From Oscillospiraceae bacterium (GTDB taxonomy: Bacteria; Bacillota; Clostridia; Oscillospirales; Ruminococcaceae), in assembly GCA_016295545.1 (NCBI GenBank), contig JAEDLA010000088.1:1-6357 (forward strand): a stretch of DNA of 6,357 nt. Direction: 5' to 3'. The notes under the pieces are model-generated. The model made no database searches and was not told the DNA's origin. It saw only the letters and a list, made by a program, of their open reading frames with translations. This document shows positions 1-5,634 of this stretch, in pieces; the stretch's first letter is position 1; the number at the start of each line of letters is the position of its first letter. The position numbers were made by a program, and so were the translations under genes.

Positions 1-944
1 TCAACATCTTCCGGAATTCCATTTAATTTTCCGATGTCACTGTACTGCCATATTCCATAATTATGAGAGAACGAAGGTTTGTCCACATAAAAATGAGCTA
101 CCCATACATCATATTTATCGAAAATGTAGTCATAGACCTTTGTGTCAAGGAAGCTTGCATAGCTGTAAACTGAAACATAATATCCCTTATTCTGTATTGT
201 TGAACAGAATGAATCAATTATTGCGGATACTGTTGCAGTACTCAGGTCACGCTGAGTATCAGTCTCTATATCAAAAAATACGGGGTATTCCAGTTTATTA
301 TTTTTGATAATGGAATAGCAGACTTCAGCTTCCTGTTTTGCCTCCTCAGGAGAAGTGGCATAGCTGAACCAGTATACGCCGCAGTTGATTCCGGCATTCT
401 GCGCATTCTTTATATTCTGGTCAAACTTAGGATCCTTCTGCGATGCAAGATTGCCATAACCTGCACGTATAATGGCAAAATCAACTTTATTTGTTTTCTT
501 TACCTCGCTCCAGTTGATGTCTCCTTGCCACTGAGAAACGTCGATGCCGTGTGCATACTTCAATTCAGGCTCAGTTGTAGTAGTGGTAGTAGTTGTCGTG
601 GTGGTAGTTGTTGTAGTTGTTGAAGCATAAACAAGCTCCAGATGAGCGTCGTAAATATCAAAAACATTGTAATCATTTGCCGGAACAGTCGTTTCAGCCG
701 TAGTTGTTTCCGTTACAGCAGCAGATGTTGAAACAGCTGTAGTAGCTGCAGCTGTAGTTGCTGATGCAGTTGTTGAAACTGTTGTCTCAGTCTCTGCATA
801 GGGAACTGCAATTTCTTTTACAATAACCGAATCAACAGCAGTTTCCTCTGCACAAACAGAAAACATACAAGACATCCCTGAAACTGACGTAAGCATTAAG
901 GAACCAGAAACAAGCAGGGAAATAAATTTTTTTAAATGATTCAT
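1..944 (-). CDS. Secreted GH25 muramidase (lysozyme) with poly-Thr linker, C-terminus cut by window edge
   Basis: Probable cell-wall hydrolase cleaving the MurNAc-GlcNAc bond of peptidoglycan. The frame runs from ATG 944 off the left edge without a stop, giving 314 complete residues. Residues 1-32 form a signal peptide: NHLKK start, hydrophobic core, likely cleavage after VCA32. Residues about 50-90 are rich in Thr, Ser and Ala, and residues 109-124 are 16 consecutive threonines. The GH25 domain begins near residue 130 with HGIDVSQWQG (Asp135, first catalytic acid) and continues through FAIIRAGYG (156-164) and GVYWFSYA (189-196). FFDIETD (223-229) supplies the D-x-E pair Asp225/Glu227. Near the edge come DVWVAHF and GIWQYSDIGKLNGIPEDVD, which in GH25 enzymes lies close to the domain end. 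Only about 10-20 residues of the domain are probably missing, but a further C-terminal module cannot be excluded. No lipobox is seen, so secretion rather than lipoprotein anchoring is expected. It has its own promoter. Confidence 0.93.
   Translation of the reverse strand, partial: MNHLKKFISLLVSGSLMLTSVSGMSCMFSVCAEETAVDSVIVKEIAVPYAETETTVSTTASATTAAATTAVSTSAAVTETTTAETTVPANDYNVFDIYDAHLELVYASTTTTTTTTTTTTTTTTEPELKYAHGIDVSQWQGDINWSEVKKTNKVDFAIIRAGYGNLASQKDPKFDQNIKNAQNAGINCGVYWFSYATSPEEAKQEAEVCYSIIKNNKLEYPVFFDIETDTQRDLSTATVSAIIDSFCSTIQNKGYYVSVYSYASFLDTKVYDYIFDKYDVWVAHFYVDKPSFSHNYGIWQYSDIGKLNGIPEDV
573..620 (-). repeat. Poly-threonine codon run (16 Thr) in the lysozyme linker
   Basis: Forty-eight bases encode 16 threonines in a row, separating the Ser/Thr/Ala-rich N-terminal region and a short YNVFDIYDAHLELVYA segment from the GH25 domain. 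All four Thr codons are used (ACA, ACT, ACC, ACG) in irregular order, so this is not a pure trinucleotide microsatellite. Poly-Thr and Thr/Pro linkers are typical of extracellular modular enzymes of cellulolytic Clostridia. They may be flexible, and possibly glycosylated. Confidence 0.9.
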
Positions 945-955
945 GATATAAAATG

Positions 956-960
956 CTCCT
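956..960 (-). promoter_or_regulatory. Ribosome binding site of the GH25 gene
   Basis: AGGAG read on the minus strand, within GTGAGGAG (956-963), lies 11 bases before ATG 944. The spacing is slightly long, but no competing in-frame start has a better site, and the residues after this ATG form a proper signal peptide. Confidence 0.75.
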
Positions 961-989
961 CACATATAAATTCAGAATTATCATTTTAT

Positions 990-1018
990 ATTATAACACA
1001 TACTTCCAAAGATTTCAA
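990..1018 (-). promoter_or_regulatory. Sigma-A promoter with extended -10 for the GH25 gene
   Basis: On the minus strand, TTGAAA (1018-1013) is followed after exactly 17 bases by a perfect TATAAT (995-990). TGT stands directly before the -10, giving a TGn extended -10 motif. Transcription would start near 983, leaving an untranslated leader of about 40 bases. The promoter sits in the 113-base gap after the pseudouridine synthase gene, so the lysozyme is probably its own transcription unit. Confidence 0.85.
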
Positions 1019-1057
1019 CCTTTTTTATAAAGTTTTTTGTTATTTTTACAGATTTTT

Positions 1058-1999
1058 TTATACAAGGCTCTCAAATGAAAGTGCAGGGGCAGTAAAAATT
1101 TTCCCGTTCAGATATTCAAGGTGAGAATCCTTTTCAAAAGTGAAGCTTATTTTCACTGCACAAAGTGCCTGACAGCGTAAGCCGTATTTTCTGTTTGCAT
1201 TAATGTCTCCATACTTTCCGTCTCCGAGAATCGGTGAACCGATACTTGCAAGATGAGCACGTATCTGATGAGTCCGCCCCGTATAGAGCTTCACCTCAAC
1301 TAATGCCAGCGGAACTTTTGCACGAAGCACTGTATATCCTGTTTTAATCTCCTTGTAACCCTCATAGGGTTTCTGAGAAATCCTTACAATATTATCCTTA
1401 TTATTCTTTTTATGGTAGGCTGTGAGTATATCCGATTTCTTAGGCGGAACTCCATAGGTCACACAATGATATATCTTGTCTGCTCTCCCCTCACGGACAG
1501 CTTTATTCAGCTCTCTCAGCGAAACAGCGTTTTTTGCAGCAGTTACAAGTCCGCTGGTATTCTTATCAAGGCGACTGCACAATGCCGGTGCAAAGGAATT
1601 TTCCTTTGCAGGCTCATAAGCTCCTGAATCATAAAGATAACGCTTGATACGGTTTATAAGCGTATCATTCTCATGGTCATTATCGCAATGAACTGTCAGT
1701 CCTGCCGGCTTATTCACTATAAGTATATTTTCGTCCTCATATATAATATCAATTTCACCGGAACATTTCCTGAAAGACATATCTGAGGGTGATGAGGTGA
1801 ATTTGTCATTTATATAAACAGTAATCACATCTCCGCAGGTGAGCCGTGTTGATATCTCACATCTTTTACCGTTGATCTTTATGTCCTTTTTCCTTATCAG
1901 CTTATACATCATACTTTTTGGAAGTTCCGGCAATGCCTTTGATATAAATTTGTCGAGCCGCTGTCCGCTGTCGTTTTCATTTATTATAAAACTTTTCAT
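1058..1999 (-). CDS. RluA-family rRNA pseudouridine synthase (RluC/RluD type)
   Basis: Isomerises uridine to pseudouridine in structured RNA, most likely 23S rRNA, in the cytoplasm. From ATG 1999 the protein has 313 residues, usual for RluC/RluD. Residues about 11-60 form an S4 RNA-binding domain (QRLDKFISKALPEL, then LIRKKDIKINGK). Motif I is VNKPAGLTVH (95-104). Catalytic motif II is SRLDKNTSGL (142-151) with Asp145 as nucleophile. Motif III is GRTHQIRAHL (241-250). The family usually has HRLD in motif II; here His is replaced by Ser142, while Arg143 and Asp145 are kept. A longer frame opens upstream at a TTG at 2050, but that codon lies in a terminator stem and has no ribosome site; ATG 1999 has AAAGG 8 bases upstream. 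The gene starts 21 bases after the transporter's terminator and no promoter is visible in the gap, so it may depend on readthrough. The rRNA target cannot be assigned from sequence. Confidence 0.93.
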   Translation of the reverse strand: MKSFIINENDSGQRLDKFISKALPELPKSMMYKLIRKKDIKINGKRCEISTRLTCGDVITVYINDKFTSSPSDMSFRKCSGEIDIIYEDENILIVNKPAGLTVHCDNDHENDTLINRIKRYLYDSGAYEPAKENSFAPALCSRLDKNTSGLVTAAKNAVSLRELNKAVREGRADKIYHCVTYGVPPKKSDILTAYHKKNNKDNIVRISQKPYEGYKEIKTGYTVLRAKVPLALVEVKLYTGRTHQIRAHLASIGSPILGDGKYGDINANRKYGLRCQALCAVKISFTFEKDSHLEYLNGKIFTAPALSFESLV

Positions 2000-2007
2000 A
2001 ACTATAA

Positions 2008-2012
2008 CCTTT
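2008..2012 (-). promoter_or_regulatory. Ribosome binding site that sets the pseudouridine synthase start
   Basis: AAAGG on the minus strand, 8 bases before ATG 1999. It decides the start in favour of MKSFIIN over the 17-residue upstream extension, and it follows immediately after the T-rich tail of the preceding terminator. Confidence 0.65.
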
Positions 2013-2050
2013 AAACAAACTTGGCTGCACAGCAAATGCTGCACAGCCAA
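2013..2050 (-). terminator. Intrinsic terminator after the fumarate reductase/transporter operon
   Basis: Five bases after the transporter stop codon, the minus-strand transcript can form a 13-bp helix (arms 2050-2038 and 2033-2021) closed by a four-base AUUU loop. Eleven pairs are Watson-Crick, and the central UG/UG step pairs as two G-U wobbles. The stem is followed by GTTTGTTT (2020-2013), a short interrupted T-tract. On the plus strand the wobble positions become CA/CA mismatches, so the perfect helix exists only in minus-strand RNA. The weak T-tract suggests incomplete termination and some readthrough into the pseudouridine synthase gene. Confidence 0.8.
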
Positions 2051-2055
2051 TAATT

Positions 2056-3273
2056 TTATCTGAACAAAATAATCAGGAACTGCGAAACAAGTACCACTGC
2101 GATAAGTGCCACAGGATATGTTGCTGCATAAGCCGACGCAACGTCCTCTGTGCCTGCTGTATTGATAAGTGTTCCCAGCGCCGGAGTAGAAGTCATACCT
2201 CCGGTAATTGAACCAAGGTTATTGAGAATGCTGAGCTTAAGCACATACTTCGCAAACAGGAATCCAACAATCATAGGAACAAGCGTCATGATTATTCCGT
2301 AGATGAAGTAAATTGCCTCGAAATACTTTACAAAGCTTGCACCGCCTGCAACACCTGCACCGATAAGGAAGAGCATAAGTCCAAGCTCTCTGAAAACCTT
2401 TAATGTGCTGGTTTTGGGAGTCATGGAAATTGGTCCGATGTGTGCAAAGTGCCCTAAAATCAGTGAAACAAGCAGACAGCCGCCTGTAGTTGTAAGTGAG
2501 AAGTTGCCGATTTTGATTGAACCAACAAAGATTCCCACAATTGCTGCCAGTGAAAAGGGCATGAAGCCGAATTCGTCCATCTCAATAAATTTCTGACTGC
2601 TTTTCTTCTTCTTTTCGCCGGAATCAGCTGCAACAAGCTTTTTACGTTCGTCCTCCATATTGACCTTCATAATCTTAGGAATGATCTGTACAAACAGAAC
2701 AACGCCGATTACTCCGAAAAGATAAGCAATTCCGTGTCCTACAGCAACAATATCCTGTAACTCCTCTGCTACTGTAGCCTTTGCCGCTGAGAAAGCAGGT
2801 GTACTTGTCAGTGAACCTGAAAGAAGTCCTACAAGCATTGCTGTAAGCTCTTCAAGAGAAAGGTCTGTGAAGTTCTTTCCGACAAGAATACATCCTGCAC
2901 AGGAAAGTCCGCCCATAATGATAATAACAAGGGCAAGAAGAACGTATGACTTGAAGTTTTTCTTAAAGTTGCCAAAGAAATTAGGACCTGCTATAAAGCC
3001 TACTGATGTTACAAAAAGTATCAGTCCCATATTCTCAACAATTTTAAGCGCATTTGAAACGTAAGTGGCTTCTCCGACAATAAGTGATTCTGACAGACTG
3101 TCAAAGAAGAAACAGCCGTACAGCAGGGCGACAATGAATACGCCCGCTGTACCGAGTGAAACTCCCTTAATGGTAACTCTTCCCAGCGCATAGCCTACCG
3201 CCGCAATGGCAAATACCGTGAAAACAAGGAAGCTTACCGATTGTATTGAAATCACTCCGTTAAATAAATCCAT
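2056..3273 (-). CDS. Compact AspT-family (aspartate:alanine exchanger-like) transporter, candidate succinate exporter
   Basis: Polytopic inner-membrane transporter of 405 residues. Two homologous halves are visible. The first has GLILFVTSVGFIAG (83-96) and GSLTSTPA (153-160); the second has GLMLFLIGAGVAGG (298-311) and GGMTSTPA (358-365). Paired GL-LF glycine-rich helices and T-S/N-T-P-A motifs are characteristic of the AspT/YidE/YbjL duplication family. The halves are joined by a short, charged, Lys-rich loop (about 203-237) containing EKKKKSSQK. Classical AspT proteins are about 530-560 residues, with RCK_C regulatory domains in this loop; these are absent here. ATG 3273 has GAGG 11 bases upstream. 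The gene lies 56 bases after the fumarate reductase flavoprotein and is followed by the operon terminator. The family includes aspartate:alanine exchangers and the Corynebacterium succinate exporter SucE, so succinate or another C4-dicarboxylate is the likely substrate. That assignment rests on context. Confidence 0.85.
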   Translation of the reverse strand: MDLFNGVISIQSVSFLVFTVFAIAAVGYALGRVTIKGVSLGTAGVFIVALLYGCFFFDSLSESLIVGEATYVSNALKIVENMGLILFVTSVGFIAGPNFFGNFKKNFKSYVLLALVIIIMGGLSCAGCILVGKNFTDLSLEELTAMLVGLLSGSLTSTPAFSAAKATVAEELQDIVAVGHGIAYLFGVIGVVLFVQIIPKIMKVNMEDERKKLVAADSGEKKKKSSQKFIEMDEFGFMPFSLAAIVGIFVGSIKIGNFSLTTTGGCLLVSLILGHFAHIGPISMTPKTSTLKVFRELGLMLFLIGAGVAGGASFVKYFEAIYFIYGIIMTLVPMIVGFLFAKYVLKLSILNNLGSITGGMTSTPALGTLINTAGTEDVASAYAATYPVALIAVVLVSQFLIILFR

Positions 3274-3329
3274 ATATTATTTTACCTCGAACTTTCTAAT
3301 TAAAATTACAGTATTTAAAGCTTTTTCAA

Positions 3330-4931
3330 TCAAGCCTTTCTTGCATAGTCAGGAAGCAGCTTTGGTGATACTGTATCAGTTTCGATTCCGGCTTCTTTCA
3401 GCTCAGCATCAAACTTTTCAATGTGTCCGAGTGTGAGATTCTTAGGCTGCTCAGTTTCCTTAGCCTTTGCAGCAGCATGAATACCAGCATTTCTGCCGAA
3501 TACAATAACATCAAGAAGGGAATTGCCCATGAGTCGGTTTCTGCCGTGAATACCGCCAACAACTTCGCCGGCTGCGAAAAGATTTTCAACTCCTGTCATA
3601 CCGTCGGGAGTAATGTCAAGTCCGCCGTTCTGGTAGTGAAGTGTAGGATAAACAAGAATCGGTTCCTTGCGGATATCGATGCCGTATTTGCCGAACATTC
3701 TCATCATTGCAGGGATTCTCTTTTCAATAGTACCCTCGCCGTTCTTGTACTCGATCATAGGAGTATCAAGCCATACGCCGACGCCCTGTTCAGTCTGGAT
3801 TCCCTTTCCTCTTTCTGAACACTCACGGATAATTGAAGCAGCTGTTACATCACGAGTCTCAAGGGGATGCATGAAAGCTTCACCGTCAATGTTGATGAGC
3901 TTTGCGCCCAGTGAACGTACCTTTTCAGTAACAAGCGCACCGAAAATCTGCTCAGGGTATGCTGCACCTGTTGGGTGATACTGAAGTGTATCTGCATAAA
4001 GAAGCTTTGCACCTACACGATAGCCCAGAACAAGACCGTCAGCTGTAGCACCATAGTGGTTTGATGTAGGGAATCCCTGATAGTGGAGACGTCCTGCACC
4101 GCCTGTTGCGATTACAACTGTCTTAGCTCTTGCAACCATGAGAGCCTTTGTCTCCATGTTCATGAGAACTGCACCTGCAGCTCTGCCATTTTCGTCAAGA
4201 ATAATTTCCAGTGCAGCTGTAAAGTCGATTACAGGAATACCTCTGTTAAGAACCTCGTCACGGAGAGTTCTCATAATCTCAGCACCGGAATAGTCCTTAG
4301 CAGCGTGCATTCTCTTTCTTGAAGTACCGCCGCCGTGAGTTGTTACCATTGTGCCGTCTGCTTCCTTATCGAACTCAACACCAAGATTATTGAGCCACTG
4401 AATAGCTTCGGGAGCCTTTGTAACAAGCTTTTCAAGAAGCTCAGGCTTAGCAGCAAAGTGTCCGCCGCCGAAAGCGTCAAGATAATGGATTGCAGGAGAA
4501 TCGTTGGGCTTGTCAGCAGCCTGGATACCGCCCTCAGCCATCATTGTATTTGCATCACCGATACGCAGCTTTGTAACGATCATTGCCTTAACACCGGCTT
4601 CATCAGCCTCAATTGCTGCAGAAGCACCGGCACCGCCGCCGCCGATGATAAGAACGTCGGTATCATAGTCAGGATTTGAAAGGTCAACATCAGCAGCACT
4701 TATTCTGCTGTGTCCCTGAAGAAGCTGTGCAAGCTGAGTAGGAACCTTTTCGCCCTTGTTCTTTCCTGCCTGAAGAACAGTGAACTCGCCCTCTTTATAA
4801 TCTGGGTGGAATGTTGAAAGGAGAGTATCCTTTTCTTCAGCTGTCATTCTTCTTGGCTCAAGAGCAGCATTTTCTGCTCTTTTAGCCGCAACGATCTCAG
4901 CAAGCTCGTTATATTTATCAATTTTATACAT
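3330..4931 (-). CDS. Fumarate reductase-type flavoprotein subunit (FrdA-like), soluble, probably non-covalent FAD
   Basis: Predicted catalytic subunit reducing fumarate to succinate, 533 residues, cytoplasmic, no signal peptide. The FAD-binding fold starts with DVLIIGGGGAGASAA (92-106). Family active-site residues are present: His319 in QYHPTG, Thr335-Glu336, Arg360-Asp361 (proton-shuttle Arg), His432 in PTLHYQNGG, and Arg466 in HGRNRLMGNS. These correspond to E. coli FrdA His232, Glu245, Arg287, His355 and Arg390. Three oddities stand out. Asn128 in ANTMMAEGG replaces the His that carries covalent FAD. About 90 residues precede the FAD fold, where the family usually has about 10. Only 67 residues follow Arg466, too few for the C-terminal helical domain. 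The start ATG 4931 has a strong GGGAGGG site 7 bases upstream. The gene follows the iron-sulfur subunit by 14 bases. Related enzymes acting on other unsaturated acids, or L-aspartate oxidase, are alternatives, but the FeS and NAD(P)H partners favour fumarate reductase. Confidence 0.88.
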   Translation of the reverse strand: MYKIDKYNELAEIVAAKRAENAALEPRRMTAEEKDTLLSTFHPDYKEGEFTVLQAGKNKGEKVPTQLAQLLQGHSRISAADVDLSNPDYDTDVLIIGGGGAGASAAIEADEAGVKAMIVTKLRIGDANTMMAEGGIQAADKPNDSPAIHYLDAFGGGHFAAKPELLEKLVTKAPEAIQWLNNLGVEFDKEADGTMVTTHGGGTSRKRMHAAKDYSGAEIMRTLRDEVLNRGIPVIDFTAALEIILDENGRAAGAVLMNMETKALMVARAKTVVIATGGAGRLHYQGFPTSNHYGATADGLVLGYRVGAKLLYADTLQYHPTGAAYPEQIFGALVTEKVRSLGAKLINIDGEAFMHPLETRDVTAASIIRECSERGKGIQTEQGVGVWLDTPMIEYKNGEGTIEKRIPAMMRMFGKYGIDIRKEPILVYPTLHYQNGGLDITPDGMTGVENLFAAGEVVGGIHGRNRLMGNSLLDVIVFGRNAGIHAAAKAKETEQPKNLTLGHIEKFDAELKEAGIETDTVSPKLLPDYARKA

Positions 4932-4938
4932 TATAGTG

Positions 4939-4945
4939 CCCTCCC
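4939..4945 (-). promoter_or_regulatory. Ribosome binding site of the flavoprotein, abutting the upstream stop codon
   Basis: GGGAGGG on the minus strand lies 7 bases before ATG 4931 and directly follows the TAA (4948-4946) of the iron-sulfur gene. The whole gap between the two genes is 14 bases, which suggests translational coupling and matched amounts of the two subunits. Confidence 0.85.
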
Positions 4946-5620
4946 TTATTTCTCAATCTCACGGTTGTTGTAAAGCTCTTTAAGCTCCTCAACGGGCTTC
5001 TGCATAAGATCCTCGATAAGCTGCTTGAATGTGCCCTCGTTGATTTCCTTAACTCTGTCAGCGAGATGTCCACACTCGGGAGCAATGTACTTACCGTTAA
5101 GACGTCTTGCAAGCATAGCTACCTGCGGATGGGAGATACCGGCAGGACAGCGTGATGAACATACGCCGCACATTACACAGTCAAATGATTCCTCTGCGCA
5201 CTTCTCATACTCACCTCTCTGAGCGTATGCGATATACTGCATAACGTTCAGCTTCTGAGTACAAGCCTTTGTACAGGCATTGCAGCCGATACAGCTGTAA
5301 ATCTCAGGATAGAGCTGCATCATTATCTGCTCTGTGGGCTTGATTTCCTCGATATTGTAAATCTGTTTAACAAGTGGGAAGAAAGGAAGTGTAGCAACAT
5401 ACATTCCCTCCTCGACCTCAGTCTGACAGGCGAGACAGGCGTGAAGCTCCTGCTTATCCTTGATTCTGTAAATGGTAGCACAGGCACCGCAGAATCCGTT
5501 ACGGCAGCCGCAGCCTCTGATGAGCTGATATCCGGCATATTCCATTGCATTCATAATTGTAAGACCTGCCGGCACTTCATACTTCTTGCCGAACAGATAA
5601 ATATTAACCATATTCTCCAT
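4946..5620 (-). CDS. Iron-sulfur subunit (FrdB-like) with one [2Fe-2S] and two [4Fe-4S] motifs
   Basis: Electron-transfer subunit linking an NAD(P)H module to the fumarate reductase flavoprotein; 224 residues, cytoplasmic. The N-terminal ferredoxin fold (about 4-80) carries Cys39-x4-Cys44-x2-Cys47-x17-Cys65, a [2Fe-2S] pattern, with extra cysteines at 37 and 62. The C-terminal domain carries Cys110-x2-Cys113-x2-Cys116-x3-Cys120 and Cys148-x2-Cys151-x2-Cys154-x3-Cys158-Pro. In E. coli FrdB and in SdhB the second motif lacks the central Cys and holds a [3Fe-4S] cluster that faces quinone; here Cys151 is present, predicting [4Fe-4S]. A charged helical tail (about 190-224) ends the protein. The start ATG 5620 has AAAGGAG 7 bases upstream; Met4 would fit less well. 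Flanking genes lie 14 bases away on each side, indicating an operon. No membrane anchor gene is present, in keeping with the missing quinone-type cluster. Confidence 0.92.
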   Translation of the reverse strand: MENMVNIYLFGKKYEVPAGLTIMNAMEYAGYQLIRGCGCRNGFCGACATIYRIKDKQELHACLACQTEVEEGMYVATLPFFPLVKQIYNIEEIKPTEQIMMQLYPEIYSCIGCNACTKACTQKLNVMQYIAYAQRGEYEKCAEESFDCVMCGVCSSRCPAGISHPQVAMLARRLNGKYIAPECGHLADRVKEINEGTFKQLIEDLMQKPVEELKELYNNREIEK

Positions 5621-5627
5621 GATTACG

Positions 5628-5634
5628 CTCCTTT
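5628..5634 (-). promoter_or_regulatory. Ribosome binding site of the iron-sulfur subunit
   Basis: AAAGGAG on the minus strand, 7 bases before ATG 5620, directly after the TAA (5637-5635) of the oxidoreductase gene. Its spacing selects Met1 over Met4. As at the next junction, the gap is 14 bases with the ribosome site against the upstream stop. Confidence 0.85.

Noticed and set aside
1019..1060. Intrinsic terminator after the pseudouridine synthase gene
   Set aside because: The region is A/T-rich, with A-runs in the transcript, but contains no GC-rich inverted repeat.
2024..2047. Direct repeat GCTGCACAGC (2024-2033 and 2038-2047) as an attachment site or mobile-element remnant
   Set aside because: Each unit is itself nearly palindromic, and the repeat follows from the terminator hairpin's two arms. 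No integrase, transposase or other copy is present.
2000..2050. TTG at 2050 as start of the pseudouridine synthase, adding 17 residues
   Set aside because: The codon lies in the terminator stem of the preceding gene with no ribosome site upstream. The added residues are not part of the S4 domain, whereas ATG 1999 has AAAGG at good spacing.
3301..3329. Possible promoter before the transporter gene (TTGAAA at 3329-3324 followed by AT-rich DNA)
   Set aside because: At 17 bases the -10 would read ATTTTA and at 15 bases TAATTT, both poor. The gap is only 56 bases and AT-rich, so chance matches are expected.
3423..3818. Long plus-strand open frame inside the flavoprotein gene, and similar plus-strand frames elsewhere
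   Set aside because: They lie antisense to well-supported genes and encode low-complexity, family-less translations without convincing ribosome sites.
3330..4931. Flavoprotein as L-aspartate oxidase (NadB)
   Set aside because: It shares the superfamily active-site motifs and non-covalent FAD, but NadB works without FeS and NAD(P)H partner subunits, and no nadA or nadC is adjacent.
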